Assembly (NCBI GenBank): GCA_036346395.1
Contig: CM070615.1
Span: 4,779,534 to 4,843,533, forward strand
Source of the DNA: Hsuehochloa calcarea
Lineage: Eukaryota; Streptophyta; Magnoliopsida; Poales; Poaceae
DNA length: 64,000 nt
Direction: 5' to 3'
Part shown: positions 35,801-46,330 of the stretch, piece by piece
Position numbering within the stretch: the stretch's first letter is position 1
Layout: each line of letters begins with the position of its first letter
Translations under genes and position numbers: made by a program
The notes under the pieces: model-generated
Seen by the model: only the letters and a program-made list of their open reading frames with translations
What the model was told of the DNA's origin: nothing
Database searches by the model: none

Positions 35801-37918
35801 TTATGTCCTCCTCCTGGCCATGGACGTGGCGTTGCCGTCGAAGAGCTCATCGATGAGCGCCTCGAGGTCCTCGGCGCTCAGCTTGATGTACTTCTCTGTC
35901 TGCCTCCCGGCGCTGAAGGTCTGCGCGAACCGCCCGAGGAACGACCGGTAGGCCGGCACGACGACTGCGGCGATGGACACACGCAGCTCAGACTGCAGCT
36001 GCTCGTCGCAGACGACCCAGGCGCCCTGCGTCCGCTGGATCTCGTCCATGGCGGCGTTGAACTGCTTGAACCTCTCCTTGAGCACCGGCTTCTGCACCGA
36101 CCCCTTCACGGTGAGCACGCCGTCGTCACGGAGCAGGCCAAGCACGCGGCTCCACGTCTCCCGCTGGTAGTTCTTGTGGTACTGCCTCAGGTTCGTCGAC
36201 TGCTTCCGCGCCCACGCCTCGCCGAGCACGGCGTTCGTCTCCGGCGATCCCCGGATCTTCTGCAGCATGTACCGCCCGTTGTTCATCAGGAAGATGCTGC
36301 TCAGCGCCGGGTCCTTATACAGCCGCGACTTCCCCTCCAGGTTCCCGTGGAGGAGCTCCATCACCTCCATCAGCTGCGCCGCGAACGGGTTGCCGTCGCC
36401 GCCACCGTCGTGCCGGCGGTGCTCCCGGAACACCTGCTCGAGCGTGTTGTTGTACTCGCACGCGTACTTGAGGTAGTTCATCACGTAGCGGGTGAGCGGG
36501 TGCACGGCGCCGCCGGGGACCGGCTGCTTGCCGGCGTCGGCGCGGATGGAGCTCTCGAGCTCGCAGAAGATGGTGGCGGCCGACTCGCCGAGGAGAGACC
36601 GCACGGCCCCGATCTCGGCCTTGAGATCGGCCAGAGCGGTGCTGTTCTTGTCGGCGGGCTCGCCGGCGGAGGCGGCGAGGAAGGCGTCGATGACCGGGGA
36701 CGCGTCGCGGATGGCCTCGTACATGTCGAGCACCTTGAAGAGCTTCTCGGCGGCGCGTTTGGTCATGGCCACGGCCTCGGTGAAGTTGAGCATGTGGAGC
36801 ATGACGCAGCGCGCCAGGTCGGCGAAGATGCCGCGGCCGACGGCGGCGTGGCGGCCGGCGAAGATGCGGGTGCAGAGGTCGTGCTCGGTGGAGAGGCCGA
36901 CGTTGATGGTGTGCCGGAACGCCTTGATCCACGTGGCGATCTCCGCCTCCAGCGCCTCCCACGTCATCTTCACCACGTCGTCGATGCTCGCCTTCTCGTA
37001 CCCGAGCGCCTGCAGCGACGCGTCGAACGCGTTTCGGCGCGCCACCAGGAACATCTGCGTGCACTCCGTCACGTAGCCGGCGGTGATCATGGCGTCGGCC
37101 ATGGACCGGAGCCGGTCCACGGTCTCCGCCGGGTACGGCGGCGCGGCGTATCCCGCGGTGGCGCTGGCATCAGACGGCGCAGGGAGGACGCACCGGTCGG
37201 GCTCCTGGCCGTGCTCGAACGACGGCGGCCGCCTCATCGACTTGCCGCTGTTGCTCCCGGGGTCGCCGGCGTGCGCCGCCTTGGGGACTCGCGGGTGATC
37301 GAGCAGCGCGTGGAATTCGTCCTCGAGGAACGCCATGGCGCGGTGCAGCACGCCGGTGACCCGGTGAACACCAGCGGTGCACTTGCCGCTCCCCTCCGGG
37401 TTCTTGGCGAGCGCGGACGAGAGCGCCGCGATGCGCGTGATCGCGGCGAGCAATGCCCGCGGCTCGCCTTTGGTATCCGTTGCCCACTTGTCTTGCGCCG
37501 ACTCCGACTGCGCGATCTCCTGCTCGACTGCGGAGGCGAACTTCTCCAACGTCGCCTCCGGGATGCTCACCGGCGCGTCGCCGTCTTGTCCCACGATGAA
37601 CGCATCAATCTCCCCCGACAACGCGGCGAGGTCCGGCTCGCCGCCCTCTCCTCCCGCCGCACCCTCAGCATTAACACACCCGCCGCCGTCCCCGTCCTGG
37701 ACGGCAGCGGCATTGCTATCCTCCTCCTCCTCACACTCCTCCTTGATCTGCTCCCTGGCAACGCCGGCCCCTGGTTGCTGGTCCCTCCTCTCAAGCTCAC
37801 CGTGCCTGACGACACCAAGCGAGAGGTTGCGGTCGACCTCCCGGGGCTTGCAGTCGTCGCGGGTGGTCGCCGGCGAGAAGCTGCTAGATTTGTGGGGTGC
37901 CTGGCTCCGGCTGTCCAT
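35801..37918 (-). CDS. EXO70 family exocyst subunit (intronless)
   Basis: A single 705-residue frame on the minus strand. Residues 1-105 are low-complexity, with an acidic stretch (EECEEEEDS). The helical EXO70 region follows: FASAVEQEIAQSE, HRVTGVLHRAMAFLEDEFH, then DRLRSMADAMITAGYVTECT, FDASLQALGYEKASIDDV and LEAEIATWIKAFRHTINVG. The conserved C-terminal part includes HPLTRYVMNYLKYACEYNNT, SIFLMNNGRYMLQKIRGS, NYQRETWSRVL and SFLGRFAQTFSAGRQTEKYI. EXO70 binds phosphoinositides and guides secretory vesicles to the plasma membrane as part of the octameric exocyst. Plants have many divergent intronless copies; the long acidic N-terminus suggests an EXO70C-like clade, but this is not certain. 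Start chosen: the first ATG of the open frame. No defect was seen. Confidence 0.92.
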   Translation of the reverse strand: MDSRSQAPHKSSSFSPATTRDDCKPREVDRNLSLGVVRHGELERRDQQPGAGVAREQIKEECEEEEDSNAAAVQDGDGGGCVNAEGAAGGEGGEPDLAALSGEIDAFIVGQDGDAPVSIPEATLEKFASAVEQEIAQSESAQDKWATDTKGEPRALLAAITRIAALSSALAKNPEGSGKCTAGVHRVTGVLHRAMAFLEDEFHALLDHPRVPKAAHAGDPGSNSGKSMRRPPSFEHGQEPDRCVLPAPSDASATAGYAAPPYPAETVDRLRSMADAMITAGYVTECTQMFLVARRNAFDASLQALGYEKASIDDVVKMTWEALEAEIATWIKAFRHTINVGLSTEHDLCTRIFAGRHAAVGRGIFADLARCVMLHMLNFTEAVAMTKRAAEKLFKVLDMYEAIRDASPVIDAFLAASAGEPADKNSTALADLKAEIGAVRSLLGESAATIFCELESSIRADAGKQPVPGGAVHPLTRYVMNYLKYACEYNNTLEQVFREHRRHDGGGDGNPFAAQLMEVMELLHGNLEGKSRLYKDPALSSIFLMNNGRYMLQKIRGSPETNAVLGEAWARKQSTNLRQYHKNYQRETWSRVLGLLRDDGVLTVKGSVQKPVLKERFKQFNAAMDEIQRTQGAWVVCDEQLQSELRVSIAAVVVPAYRSFLGRFAQTFSAGRQTEKYIKLSAEDLEALIDELFDGNATSMARRRT

Positions 37919-38197
37919 TTCTTGCCGGCCGGGGGGAGATGGGCAATGGTGAGGCGCGTCGCGACGCTGGTCAATAGTTGTTGGCCCGCGCGTGTGGCTT
38001 GGGAGGCATGCAACGGCAGAGAGACAATGGAGGAGGAGGGGGAGACGGTGAGGTGTACGTGGTGGTGATGGTGGTGGTGGCTAGAGAGAGAAGAAGGTCG
38101 GGATGGACGGGAATCGAGGGGTGCTGCATTTCGCCATTTGAAATGGTCTTTTCTAATTCTGCCTCCTAGTTTCAGCTGGCTGGGAATGAGAGAATTT

Positions 38198-38199
<2 letters not shown>
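37919..38199 (-). promoter_or_regulatory. Upstream region of EXO70
   Basis: This is GC-rich leader and promoter DNA of the minus-strand gene, bounded distally by a (TA)n microsatellite. A purine-rich stretch (GGAGGAGGGGGAGACGG on the plus strand) lies about 110 bp before the start codon. No TATA was assigned with confidence. Confidence 0.4.

Positions 38200-38246
<47 letters not shown>
38200..38246. repeat. (TA)n microsatellite
   Basis: About 23 uninterrupted TA units. It directly abuts the left end of the PMD-carrying element, so the element may have inserted in or beside it. Confidence 0.95.
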
Positions 38247-38250
<4 letters not shown>

Positions 38251-38689
38251 CAAAAATAAATAATTAGCCCAAAAAATAGCAAAAATAGGTTCCTGTCGCC
38301 GGTTGAATTGGCGATAGGTTCAACTGACGTTAGGTACCCTAACCCCGTTCTATCGCCAGTCCGACTTCCTGTCGCCAGTTGAACTGACGACAGGAATCCA
38401 GCTATAAAACACTCCAAAAATCAGTACAAACTCATTTTAATTCCAGAAAAAAAACAGAAAGAGAGGAGGAGAGTGAGAGAAGAAAGGTAGCGAGCTCTGC
38501 CAGTTCGTCGCAGAGGAGAGATAGACGGAGCATCGAATCTGATCGGCCATCTTGCAGGTATATTTTTTCAAACTTTGTACATTGTGTCAAAATATTGTCG
38601 GTTAGCAAAAAAAAATAGCAACATAGAATTTAGTAGATTAGAAAAATATTGTCCGATTATGTAGTACATCTTTTGAGTTATGTAGGAGG

Positions 38690-39045
38690 TAGGTAGAGGG
38701 TAATGTAAATAATACCAATTTTATTTAGCTCCCCATGTACACAGTAATTATATTGTTAATACCGAAAATTATTTTGTAAGTAGGAAAGTACCATGGCATG
38801 TTTTAAAATTGAAAGGAAAATCCTTAGCAGCCAGTGAGGGTAGGTAGAGCCTAATCGAATTAATCGTAGCTTTATTTAGCTCCCTATTTGTGTGCGGTAA
38901 TTATATTGTTAATGTCGGGAATTAATTTATAACCAGGAAAATAGTATGACATGTTTTAAAATTACAAAGAAAATTCAGAGCAGCTAATCAGGGTAGGTAG
39001 AGCCTAATCGAAAAAATACCAGCTTTATTTAGCTCTGTAGATTAG
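38690..39045. repeat. Imperfect tandem repeats of about 150 bp in the PMD-gene intron
   Basis: Two and a half units are seen, each with GGTAGGTAGAG, then TTTATTTAGCTC, GTAATTATATTGTTAAT and CATGTTTTAAAATT, starting near 38690, 38838 and 38990. They lie in the intron of the 5' leader. Confidence 0.7.
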
Positions 39046-39185
39046 GTAGAGCATAATCACAGCTTTATGATTTGTTGCATAAATTTGGTTTCTATTTGTA
39101 GTTGGTAATTAGTTTGCTAATGCCGCTTCGTATTAGCTTTTTACATATTTCGTATTCTTTACAATGTATGCACTGAATTTTCAGG

Positions 39186-40705
39186 TATGGTGGACCCATA
39201 CCACGTTGCCGAGTGGCTGTACGAGTTGCTTGACCCAATGATTGACCTACATCACCGTAGCCGCCTCAGTACCATCCTTCCCCAGGAGAGCGAGGCACCG
39301 ATTGAGCTTGGCGCATTGCGGCTGCTCACGCCCATCAGGTCCTAGAGGTTGCACCCCAGCTGGGTGCCAAGGTACGTGCTATTGCGATCTTCGTGTACCC
39401 ATTTGTGACCTAACTACTACGTGTGGACTAACGTTCGTTCGTAATCTGACTCGACGCAAGTTGAGAGCGGCGGACCTCCTTCTGCTGGCACGGATGGTGG
39501 AGGCGATGTGGGGGGATGACCAGGACCGAGGTCCTAGTCGTACGTCCAGGAGTTTTCCATACGACCGGACCCTACTGTTGGCATTGGTCGACTGCTAGAT
39601 GCCAGAGACACACACGTTTCACCTCCCGTGCGGGGAGATGACATCGATGCTGCAGGACGTGAGCTTCCTGACCGGGTTGCCCTGTGCAAGCTTCCTCGTG
39701 GCGGCGTATGAGATCTCGCCCACATGGTGCACAGAGTTCCTAGCAAGGTTCTAGGATGTGTTGCCGCCGGGCAGCGATTACCACGAGTTCAGCAGCACAC
39801 ACGGGCCGACGCTGAGGTGGATCTGCCAGTTCTACAAAACTCTTCGTAACTATTGTCCTCTCGCATCAATTCATTTGTGAACCTTGCTGACGTGTACATG
39901 TCTTCTTGTAGCCCGAACGTATGGCGGAGGACACACCCGACGAGACAGTGAGGAGGCACTTTAAGGTCTACTGCTGTAGCTGTTTGGGTGAGTCATGTTC
40001 CTAGGGTCCCACAGCGACATCGTCGATAAGCACTACATCCGCTATGCACGTAAGCTTGCAGACTGGCCAGTGGAGGAGATCACGCCCTACGCTTGGGGTC
40101 CAGGCGTGCTGTGAGCAACGTACCGTGCACTATGCGATGTGTGCCGCCGGTCCCAGGACAGCTCCATCCTTTCCGGATGCCCACTACTTTTGTAGCTTTG
40201 GTCCTTCGAGCGATTCCAGATCAGACATCCACAGCTAGACTTGGGAGCGTACACGGTCAGCTTGTACGTCGAGGACGACGACGTGGATCGGCCTACTATG
40301 GGCACGGTGTGGTGCCACCGACGGGTTAGTTTCATGAATATTTATTATTTTCTCGTAATGCAATCATAATTTCGTGTGTTAAGTGTTCTTTTGGTCTATT
40401 CCACATGTGATCTACACACCGATCACCACGCAAGGGTCGTACCAATCCTACGTCGTGATGTTCGACCAGCTGATGGATGACTGTGTCATCTGGAGATCAT
40501 ACACGAGAGAGAGGGTGTCCGCGCCGGAGGATCGCCCACCAGGCACGCGAGATCACCTGTACTGGTACACGAGGAGGGCCTTGGTGCACGAGGTCTTCGT
40601 GGAGGAGTACTAGGTGGCACGAGTCATGTGCCAATTCGGTCTGCGACAGCAGGTCCCAGCCCCTTGGGCGCAGCGGCTGCCGGGCTATATCAACGGGTTA
40701 GTTTG
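39186..40705 (+). pseudogene. Plant mobile domain (PMD) gene remnant
   Basis: A leader exon ends near 38557 (CTTGCAG|GTATAT). The coding exon follows the acceptor TTTTCAG and its ATG is at 39186 (MVDPYHVAEWLYELLDPMID). Characteristic PMD segments follow: PETHTFHLPCGEMTSMLQDV and SFLTGLP at 39600-39680; AWGPGVL, ATYRALCDVCRRSQ and LWSFERFQI at 40080-40230; DDCVIWRSYT, YWYTRRALVHEVFVEEY and VMCQFGLRQQVP at 40470-40660. At least six stops interrupt it, including one in place of Trp before PETHTF. PMD proteins are found in plant transposons and in the host genes MAIL1/MAIN; their biochemical role is unresolved. Confidence 0.8.
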
Positions 40706-40995
40706 CGCTTTAATTCTTTAGTATAATTTGCGTTACATACGTACAGGGTTGTGCCGAATTTTAGGGTTTCATGGAGCTCTTATATGGGAAAGTCTCTGTC
40801 GCCAGTTTAACTAGCAAGAGGTTTTTGTCGTCAGTTCAACTAACGACAGGGAGTTGGGTCAACAACAGGGGAGGGACAGGTAATCAAGGCGGCGACATAG
40901 GGACATGGTAATCGGCGACAGGAGCCTGTCGCTAGTTCAACCCGCGACAGGAACTCATTTTTGTAATTTTTTAGCCGGTTATTTTTTTAATAATA

Positions 40996-41647
40996 TTATT
41001 TTTTAAAAAAAATTAATAGCTATGGCAAAGCTCTCTCGTGCTTCAACAAATTTGCGCTATAACTTTGTATATTTTGAGAAATACTACTGTTGTTAGTATT
41101 ATTTAACCTCCTTTATCAAATAAAATTACAATGTATAGCTTATTTGGCCCTATCATTCTTAAATCCTGGCTCCGATACCCAGGACATGCTACCCACTATT
41201 AGACATACGAATGTCTAATATTCTCCAGCAGTTCATGTATATACAACTGTTTGACTAACAAGTTTGCAAGTGGGATCATCTTCCTAGTTAGCTATAGGGG
41301 AGGAGAGCACGACCTGATCAAACGTGCATGTTTTTTCTTCCCCTTTCGAAAGAACCAACGTGCGTGAATGAATGATAGGACTCTACACAAAAAATCTAGT
41401 TATCATTTTGCAATAGTCAGAAAAGAAAAATCTAGTTATCATTTTGCAAACGATGTTAATCAACCAGGTCATTCTAATAAGTACTATTAAACAAGATCCT
41501 AAGAAAAACTACACCAAAAATGACCAATAACCTTTGTTCTCCTTTTCTCCCAAATCTAAAGAGAAACACATGTACTGGAACAATACTATTACAATGGACT
41601 GGAGGTGAGGCTAGCCAAACAACTAATGTATAATAGTAGTAGAAAAC
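40996..41647. other. Unassigned AT-rich intergenic DNA
   Basis: No gene was recognised between the PMD element and the AAG microsatellite. CTGGCTCCGATACCC near 41168 has the look of a transposon end, but no partner was found. Confidence 0.35.
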
Positions 41648-41679
41648 AGAAGAAGAAGAAGAAGAAGAAGAAGAAGAAG
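41648..41679. repeat. (AAG)n microsatellite
   Basis: About ten AAG units in a row, about 100 bp beyond the stop codon of the MED26-type gene. Confidence 0.95.
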
Positions 41680-42839
41680 CATAAACTCTTCCCTCCTTCC
41701 TTATTATTTTCTTTTTCTTATCCGTGGAAAATACAATTTTGCGAGATCGCTAGGTGCCGGCTATTGTAAGATAGATCACCGGTGGCTTCCTGGGAGGCCG
41801 CCCTTGCGGATGAAGGCGTTTCTATTTTTCGGCTTTGGTATGTCTTCTTTATCCATCACTTGAATTGTCCTCTGCTTTTTTGCTGTGAAAATAAAACAAG
41901 AAATAGGGAGATTTTGTTAAAAGCATGGGTGTCAGTGTCACTAACTGACCATCACTTTCTTTGCTTGTCACTACTACATTGTTAGCCCAACAGTAAACAA
42001 TTTAATATGCCATTTTGGAGCAAATAAAATTGCATATAATACCATGGCATATTGTAGCAAAAATATGCTCAGTATGTCATGCAACTATTACCATTGTGTG
42101 CTTCCTGGTACTTTTCTTGAAGCCTCTTTCTGGCAGAATCGAGCTTATCAAGGTCCAAAGCACTATCCTTCTGCTCCCTCATAATCCTCTGCAAAGATTA
42201 TTGATGAATATCAAATTCAAAATATAGGCACGGTTCTTCGGTTTCATGAACACCCTCACATTTTGTTCACTACAAGGGGCACATAAGGTCCTTTTTGTCA
42301 CTATTTTGTGTGATAAGATCAATGTGCAATAAGTGGTCCGGGGGAGTACTAGAAGTCTGAAACCTGCAAGAGCACAACAGTAGCAGAACTATCCATGTTA
42401 CAAACTGTGCAGACAAAGAACAGAATTTAAACAACAACAACTCCATCAACACAAATCATTTTATGTTTTAGTTAGCCATTTTACATTCTTGCTTTTCTAA
42501 GACCTGAGCAAAGCATGGTTAACTATGTACCGGATTGTGGTTCGTTAGGCAAACCAACAGAGTAATAAATTGGGCTAGGAATATGCTAGGCACAAACTGC
42601 CCACCAAATCGAAACTTTCTCCATAAAAGTAAAAAACTAGAGATAGTGTGTTGAAGATATTTACGGCCGTTGCAAAGGAAGAACCACAGCACCAGCCAAC
42701 ATTGGGCTGTGGAAGAACAACTTACCTGGGCATTTTGGTAGCTTTTGCCTTGGAATTTCTCAGGCGAATCACCATCAGCTGCCACCATGAATCACATCAA
42801 TGGAAATTATCACCGAAAAATAAATAAATCTAAAAAAAG

Positions 42840-44472
42840 ACACGTTTCCTGAGACAGACCCCAGAAGACCACGACGGACTAAAGATGACAAGTGAGATCC
42901 ACACCGATAACTAAGACGGTGATGCCACTGCTGGAAAGAGCTGGTAGACGAAGCGGCAGAAGCGGAAAGACTGGCGGCGACGGTGGCAGCGGAAGGAAAG
43001 TGAAGCCAGTCAAGCTCCCAGAGACGCTGTGAGTCAAGGCGCCGAGGGCCAGAACCAACCAGAGCCCCCCGTGTGGCGGTCCTGAACACAACAAGAGTTA
43101 AAATCAAGAATGACCTAACAACCAAGGTCAGTAATCTGTTCAGCAGAAAGAAACTGCATGGTTAGGCGAGGAACATGAGCAACAGAAGGAACATGAAAGG
43201 ATGAGTTGCTAAGAGGTCCTCGACCAGAGACAGAAAGAGAGGTACCATCAGCAGTAAGAATACTGACAGGAGAATCAAGAGGTGTAATGAAAGACAAAGT
43301 GGAAGAATCAGAAGTCATGTGAAATGATGCTCGTGAATCAAGAATCCATGCGGAGGTACCTGACTGTGTAGGAGGTGGTTTCTCATTGCAAGAGTCGATG
43401 CGTAACCTGCAGAACTCAAGCGGCAAGCGGCGTCGGTCGGCTATATCCTCGCTCGGTGAGAAACTGCCAAGGAGTCGATCGCGACGTTGATGTAGAAGCA
43501 CCGGTGCCAGTGCTAGGAGAAGAACGGCGTGAAAGATGTCGCTGCTTCTTATAGCACTAGGACTCAACGTGGCCGACCTTGTCATAGTAGGAGCAGCGAA
43601 GACGACCACCGCCAGATGGAGGGAGGCCACCAGCACCTGTGGCAGCCGCTTGAGGAGGCAGTGTACTGAAACGTAGAGCAGTCGGTGTAGCAGGTGGACG
43701 AGCGGCGAGCACGGAGGGGAGTGGCATCAGACCAGCACCACTCAGACGAGTCTCCTCTGCGTGTATCTCAGTAAAAGCCTCTAAAATAGTGACACGAGGG
43801 TGGCGTGCAAGAAGCTGAACACGCCTCTGCTCGAACTCAGGACGAAGGCGAGTAAGAAACTCGTAGACATGCTGAAACTCCAGTCGGACGCATACCAGCA
43901 AAGACGAGCAGGAGCGACAACCAAGAAGCACGAAGAGAGTCCACCGACGCCGCATGCGAGAACTCGAGCGTAGAAGGCGTCAATAGTAGCATCACCCTGC
44001 TGAAGAGAGTACTCCTGGCGAACCACTGATAGGTAGAGAGCATCTCCAGAGGATTCGTAGCGCTGACGAAGGTGAGTCCACATCTGGACAGCCAAAGGGA
44101 GTCCCACAACCTCAGAAGAAAACTGAGGCTGGACACTGGCGATGAAGACAGCAGCAGCTCGAGCGTCGTCGTCGCACCACTGAGTGTAGGTGGTCAATCG
44201 ATCAATGTAGAAATCCAGAGCCTCTTGGTAGGCAGAGGCAGCCTTCTCATCAAGAAGGCGGCGAAGATCGACGAAGCATCTGTCACCGCCGAGGGCGCTG
44301 CAATGTATATAGGCTCCGCTCGGGAGTAGGGCAAGGCGGGCAGGTGACATCGCCAGAGAGGACGCCTCAGAGATGAAGACCACGCATGTGGATGCGCATG
44401 TGAGACACGAAGTCGGTGTAATTAACACCATCGAAGATCACCGGACAGCGATGGAGAGAAACAATGCTCATT
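42840..44472 (-). pseudogene. Copia gag, protease and pre-integrase remnant
   Basis: From 44472 (minus): MSIVSLHRCPVIFDGVNYTD opens gag. After a stop and frame change, 44270-43985 gives EALDFYIDRLTTYTQWCDDD, FSSEVVGLPLAVQMWTHLRQ and YSLQQGDATIDAFYAR. 43955-43557 gives VYEFLTRLRPEFEQRRVQLL and a damaged knuckle, CSYYDKVGHVE, where the second Cys is Tyr. 43360-43140 is the protease with AWILDSRASFHMTSDSS, Arg replacing the Gly of DSG. 43080-42840 is the GAG-pre-integrase segment (RLWELDWLHFPSA, QQWHHRLSYRCGSHLSSL, RRGLLGSVSG). The later domains are missing. Confidence 0.85.
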
Positions 44473-45096
44473 GGTAGGCGGCGCTGGACGGCGCGGCGAC
44501 CAAGACAACAAAGTCTAACAGGCGGCGCTGGACGGTGCGGCGGCTAGAACGACGTTTTTTTTTCGGCCGGCTCAAGATACTCAAAATAAATCCTGGTTGG
44601 GCCGGCTCCCTCGACCCAAAAGAAAACGCACACGGAACACACTAGGTTCCCAAAGCAACCACGCAGCGGCGGCAGACACGTAGGCGCACGCGACGACGGC
44701 GGGCGACGGCGGTAGATGCTGCGCACCCGGCGGCGGATCTCCCCGACACCGCAGCAGCTTGGAATCGACAATGGCGATGGCGGTGAAGCGGTTGGTGAAG
44801 CGACCGGTGGGCGACGTCGGCGATGGCGCGGCGACAAGTCGGCGGCAACAAGCGGCGGCGGCGATGGGGCGGAAGAGCGCAGCGGCCGGGCTCGGCGTTA
44901 GCGCATCACCGGCGACAACGGCGAGGCCGCGCCGAGGCGCACGGCGATAGATGGAGGCACAGGAGGCCAGTCTCGGGCGATGCTCGTGGAGGAGCACAGA
45001 TCCGGACGTTGACAACCACGGGAGGCGACAGAAGCAGCCTCGGCAGTGACGGCCTAGCGACGACGGCAGGGAGGGAAGCCGGCAGAGGCGGCTAGG

Positions 45097-45108
45097 GCTC
45101 TGATACCA
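45097..45108 (-). other. Primer-binding site of the intronic copia element
   Basis: The minus strand reads TGGTATCAGAGC immediately after the LTR end, an exact match to the initiator tRNA-Met type. Confidence 0.9.
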
Positions 45109-45240
45109 TGTTATAAATAGTAACTTGTATTCTCAAAGGGTCAATGGTACAGTATATATAGACGAGTACAAAAAGTAAATATGCAAATAACCTCTCATAA
45201 CAATAAGGAATAATACAACTATACGTATATATCTCTAACA
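45109..45240 (-). repeat. Short 5' LTR (132 bp) of the intronic copia element
   Basis: Read on the minus strand, it begins TGTTAGAGATATATACG and ends ATTTATAACA, with TG...CA ends. It includes a TATATATA stretch at about 45155-45162. A short LTR is normal for several plant copia families. Confidence 0.85.
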
Positions 45241-45925
45241 CTAAACACAATGGCATACTTATGATCGAGCTGCCACCGTCAGCACCGGAGTTGTGCAGCC
45301 GCACCCCGTCGTCCACTATCTCCTTCCATTTCCTTCAGGGACTCACACAACACCAAATCCACAGAAACCAAACCACAATTAAAAGACAATTCTAGAATCA
45401 TACGACATAAATTTAGCAACACTCTGCTTGTTCTTCACCTAACGAGTAGCTTCACCAGCTGCCGGACTTCGCCGGACGGGTGCTTGCGCAGGCCATTGAC
45501 ATGCCGGCCGATGTCCGTCTCCTGCACAACCAGAAACACAAACTTTTCACTCCTTGAGCTGTTCTAAGAAGCAACCAACCAAACCAATCCTTCCTTCCGT
45601 AAGCAAGCAGAACAAAAGCGAAGCAAAAAGAAATAGAGGGAAGAAAAGTAAGCATCACCTGGAGAGCATTGTAGGTGATGTCCATGTCTGCCAGGTTCCG
45701 CAGCAGGCTCACCAGCTCGTCCTCCGACTGTGACGAAACCATACGAGCGTACGGTTTGCAACAGAAGAAGTGATGAGCGAAATCGTACTGTTGCCAAACC
45801 GATAGAAATGGGATCTTTAAGGACCTGGTCGGGTTCCTCCAAGAAGTCCTTGGTCGCCAGGATCTTGCTCTCCACGCCGGCGCCCTTGTTCTCATCCTCG
45901 CCGAGACCGGCTGAGGTGGCGGCGC

Positions 45926-46330
45926 GTGGCCATTGTGAAATTTTGAATTTTTTTTTAAAAATATAGTAAATGAGTTTAAAAAATTACATAAAAAAATTAG
46001 AGTTTTCCGATAGATACCGTGTACTTGTTCGTGTAAATTTTTTTAAATTTTATTCATTTAAAAATTTTATCGCTATTTCGTATAAGTGTCATGCTCATAC
46101 GAATTAATAAATGTAGAAAATAAGATCTAAAAATTATTAATTTTATTTTGAAAGATCCTCACGCACTGGACTTAATTGTGTAATATTTTATCAATTTTAT
46201 ATGTGTTCTGCTATTGCCTCAAAAATTTAGGATTTAGGTCACGAAAATTTCGATTTTAGGTTTCAGAAATTCGGATTTCGTGATTTCATTTGACTTGGAA
46301 TGTATAAAAAAGCTGCATTGCAACTACATT
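45926..46330. other. AT-rich DNA replacing the 5' end of the MED26-type gene
   Basis: This is very AT-rich sequence with no coding signal. It begins abruptly where the N-terminal exon of the MED26-type gene should continue, so a deletion or insertion breakpoint lies at about 45926. Confidence 0.5.

Larger units (their letters stand above)
38250..40995 (+). mobile_element. Terminal-inverted-repeat element carrying a plant-mobile-domain gene
   Basis: The left end (38250-38318) and the reverse complement of the right end (40930-40995) share AAATAA, a run of A-rich sequence with TTAGCC/GGCTAAAAAAT, then CAAAAATRGTTCCTGTCGC. Both ends carry palindromes of the form CCTGTCGCC-AGTTGAACT-GGCGACAGG, whole or degraded, at 38292, 38348, 38367, 40795, 40825 and 40910-40951. 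Between them is a spliced PMD gene remnant. I read it as a Mutator-like or related DNA element. The target duplication could not be fixed because of the TA and A/T-rich flanks. Confidence 0.65.
42835..45240 (-). mobile_element. Ty1/copia element inside intron 4 of the MED26-type gene
   Basis: In minus-strand order: a 132-bp LTR (45240-45109), primer-binding site (45108-45097), leader, gag, protease and GAG-pre-integrase remnants, ending at about 42840 without integrase, reverse transcriptase or 3' LTR. It lies in the same orientation as the host gene. CTAAA occurs at 45241-45245 beside the LTR and again at 42830-42834, which could be the 5-bp target duplication. Confidence 0.8.
41776..45925 (-). 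pseudogene. MED26-type Mediator subunit gene (TFIIS N-terminal domain), 5'-truncated
   Basis: Eight exons are traceable on the minus strand: about 45925-45825, 45727-45659, 45521-45439, 45332-45259, 42778-42726, 42363 onward, 42188-42092 and 41882-41776. All seven joins have GT/AG borders where visible. They give VESKILATKDFLEEPDQ, then SEDELVSLLRNLADMDITYN, ETDIGRHVNGLRKHPSGEVR (TFIIS/LW domain), RKWKEIVDDGVRLHN, DGDSPEKFQGKSYQNAQ, then RKRLQEKYQEAHN, AKKQRTIQVMDKEDIPKPK and NAFIRKGGLPGSHR. The family links Mediator to elongation factors in the nucleus. Defects: no start codon or N-terminus before exon 1 (sequence turns AT-rich at about 45926), TAG in exon 6 (VSDF-stop-YSP), Gly where the family has Trp in KWKEIVDDxV, and a copia element in intron 4. 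Exons 5 and 7 are in phase, so skipping exon 6 would keep the frame. Confidence 0.82.

Noticed and set aside
35738..38068. A 776-codon open frame on the plus strand opposite EXO70
   Set aside because: It is the mirror of a GC-rich coding sequence. Its translation is low-complexity (L, R, H, V, E rich) with no family motifs, whereas the minus strand gives a full EXO70.
38200..38246. (TA)n tract as a TATA box for EXO70
   Set aside because: It is a simple microsatellite about 280 bp from the start codon, with no positional support as a core promoter.
44581..45095. Ala/Arg/Pro-rich open frames on both strands
   Set aside because: They lie in the untranslated leader between the copia primer-binding site and gag. 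Openness reflects GC content.
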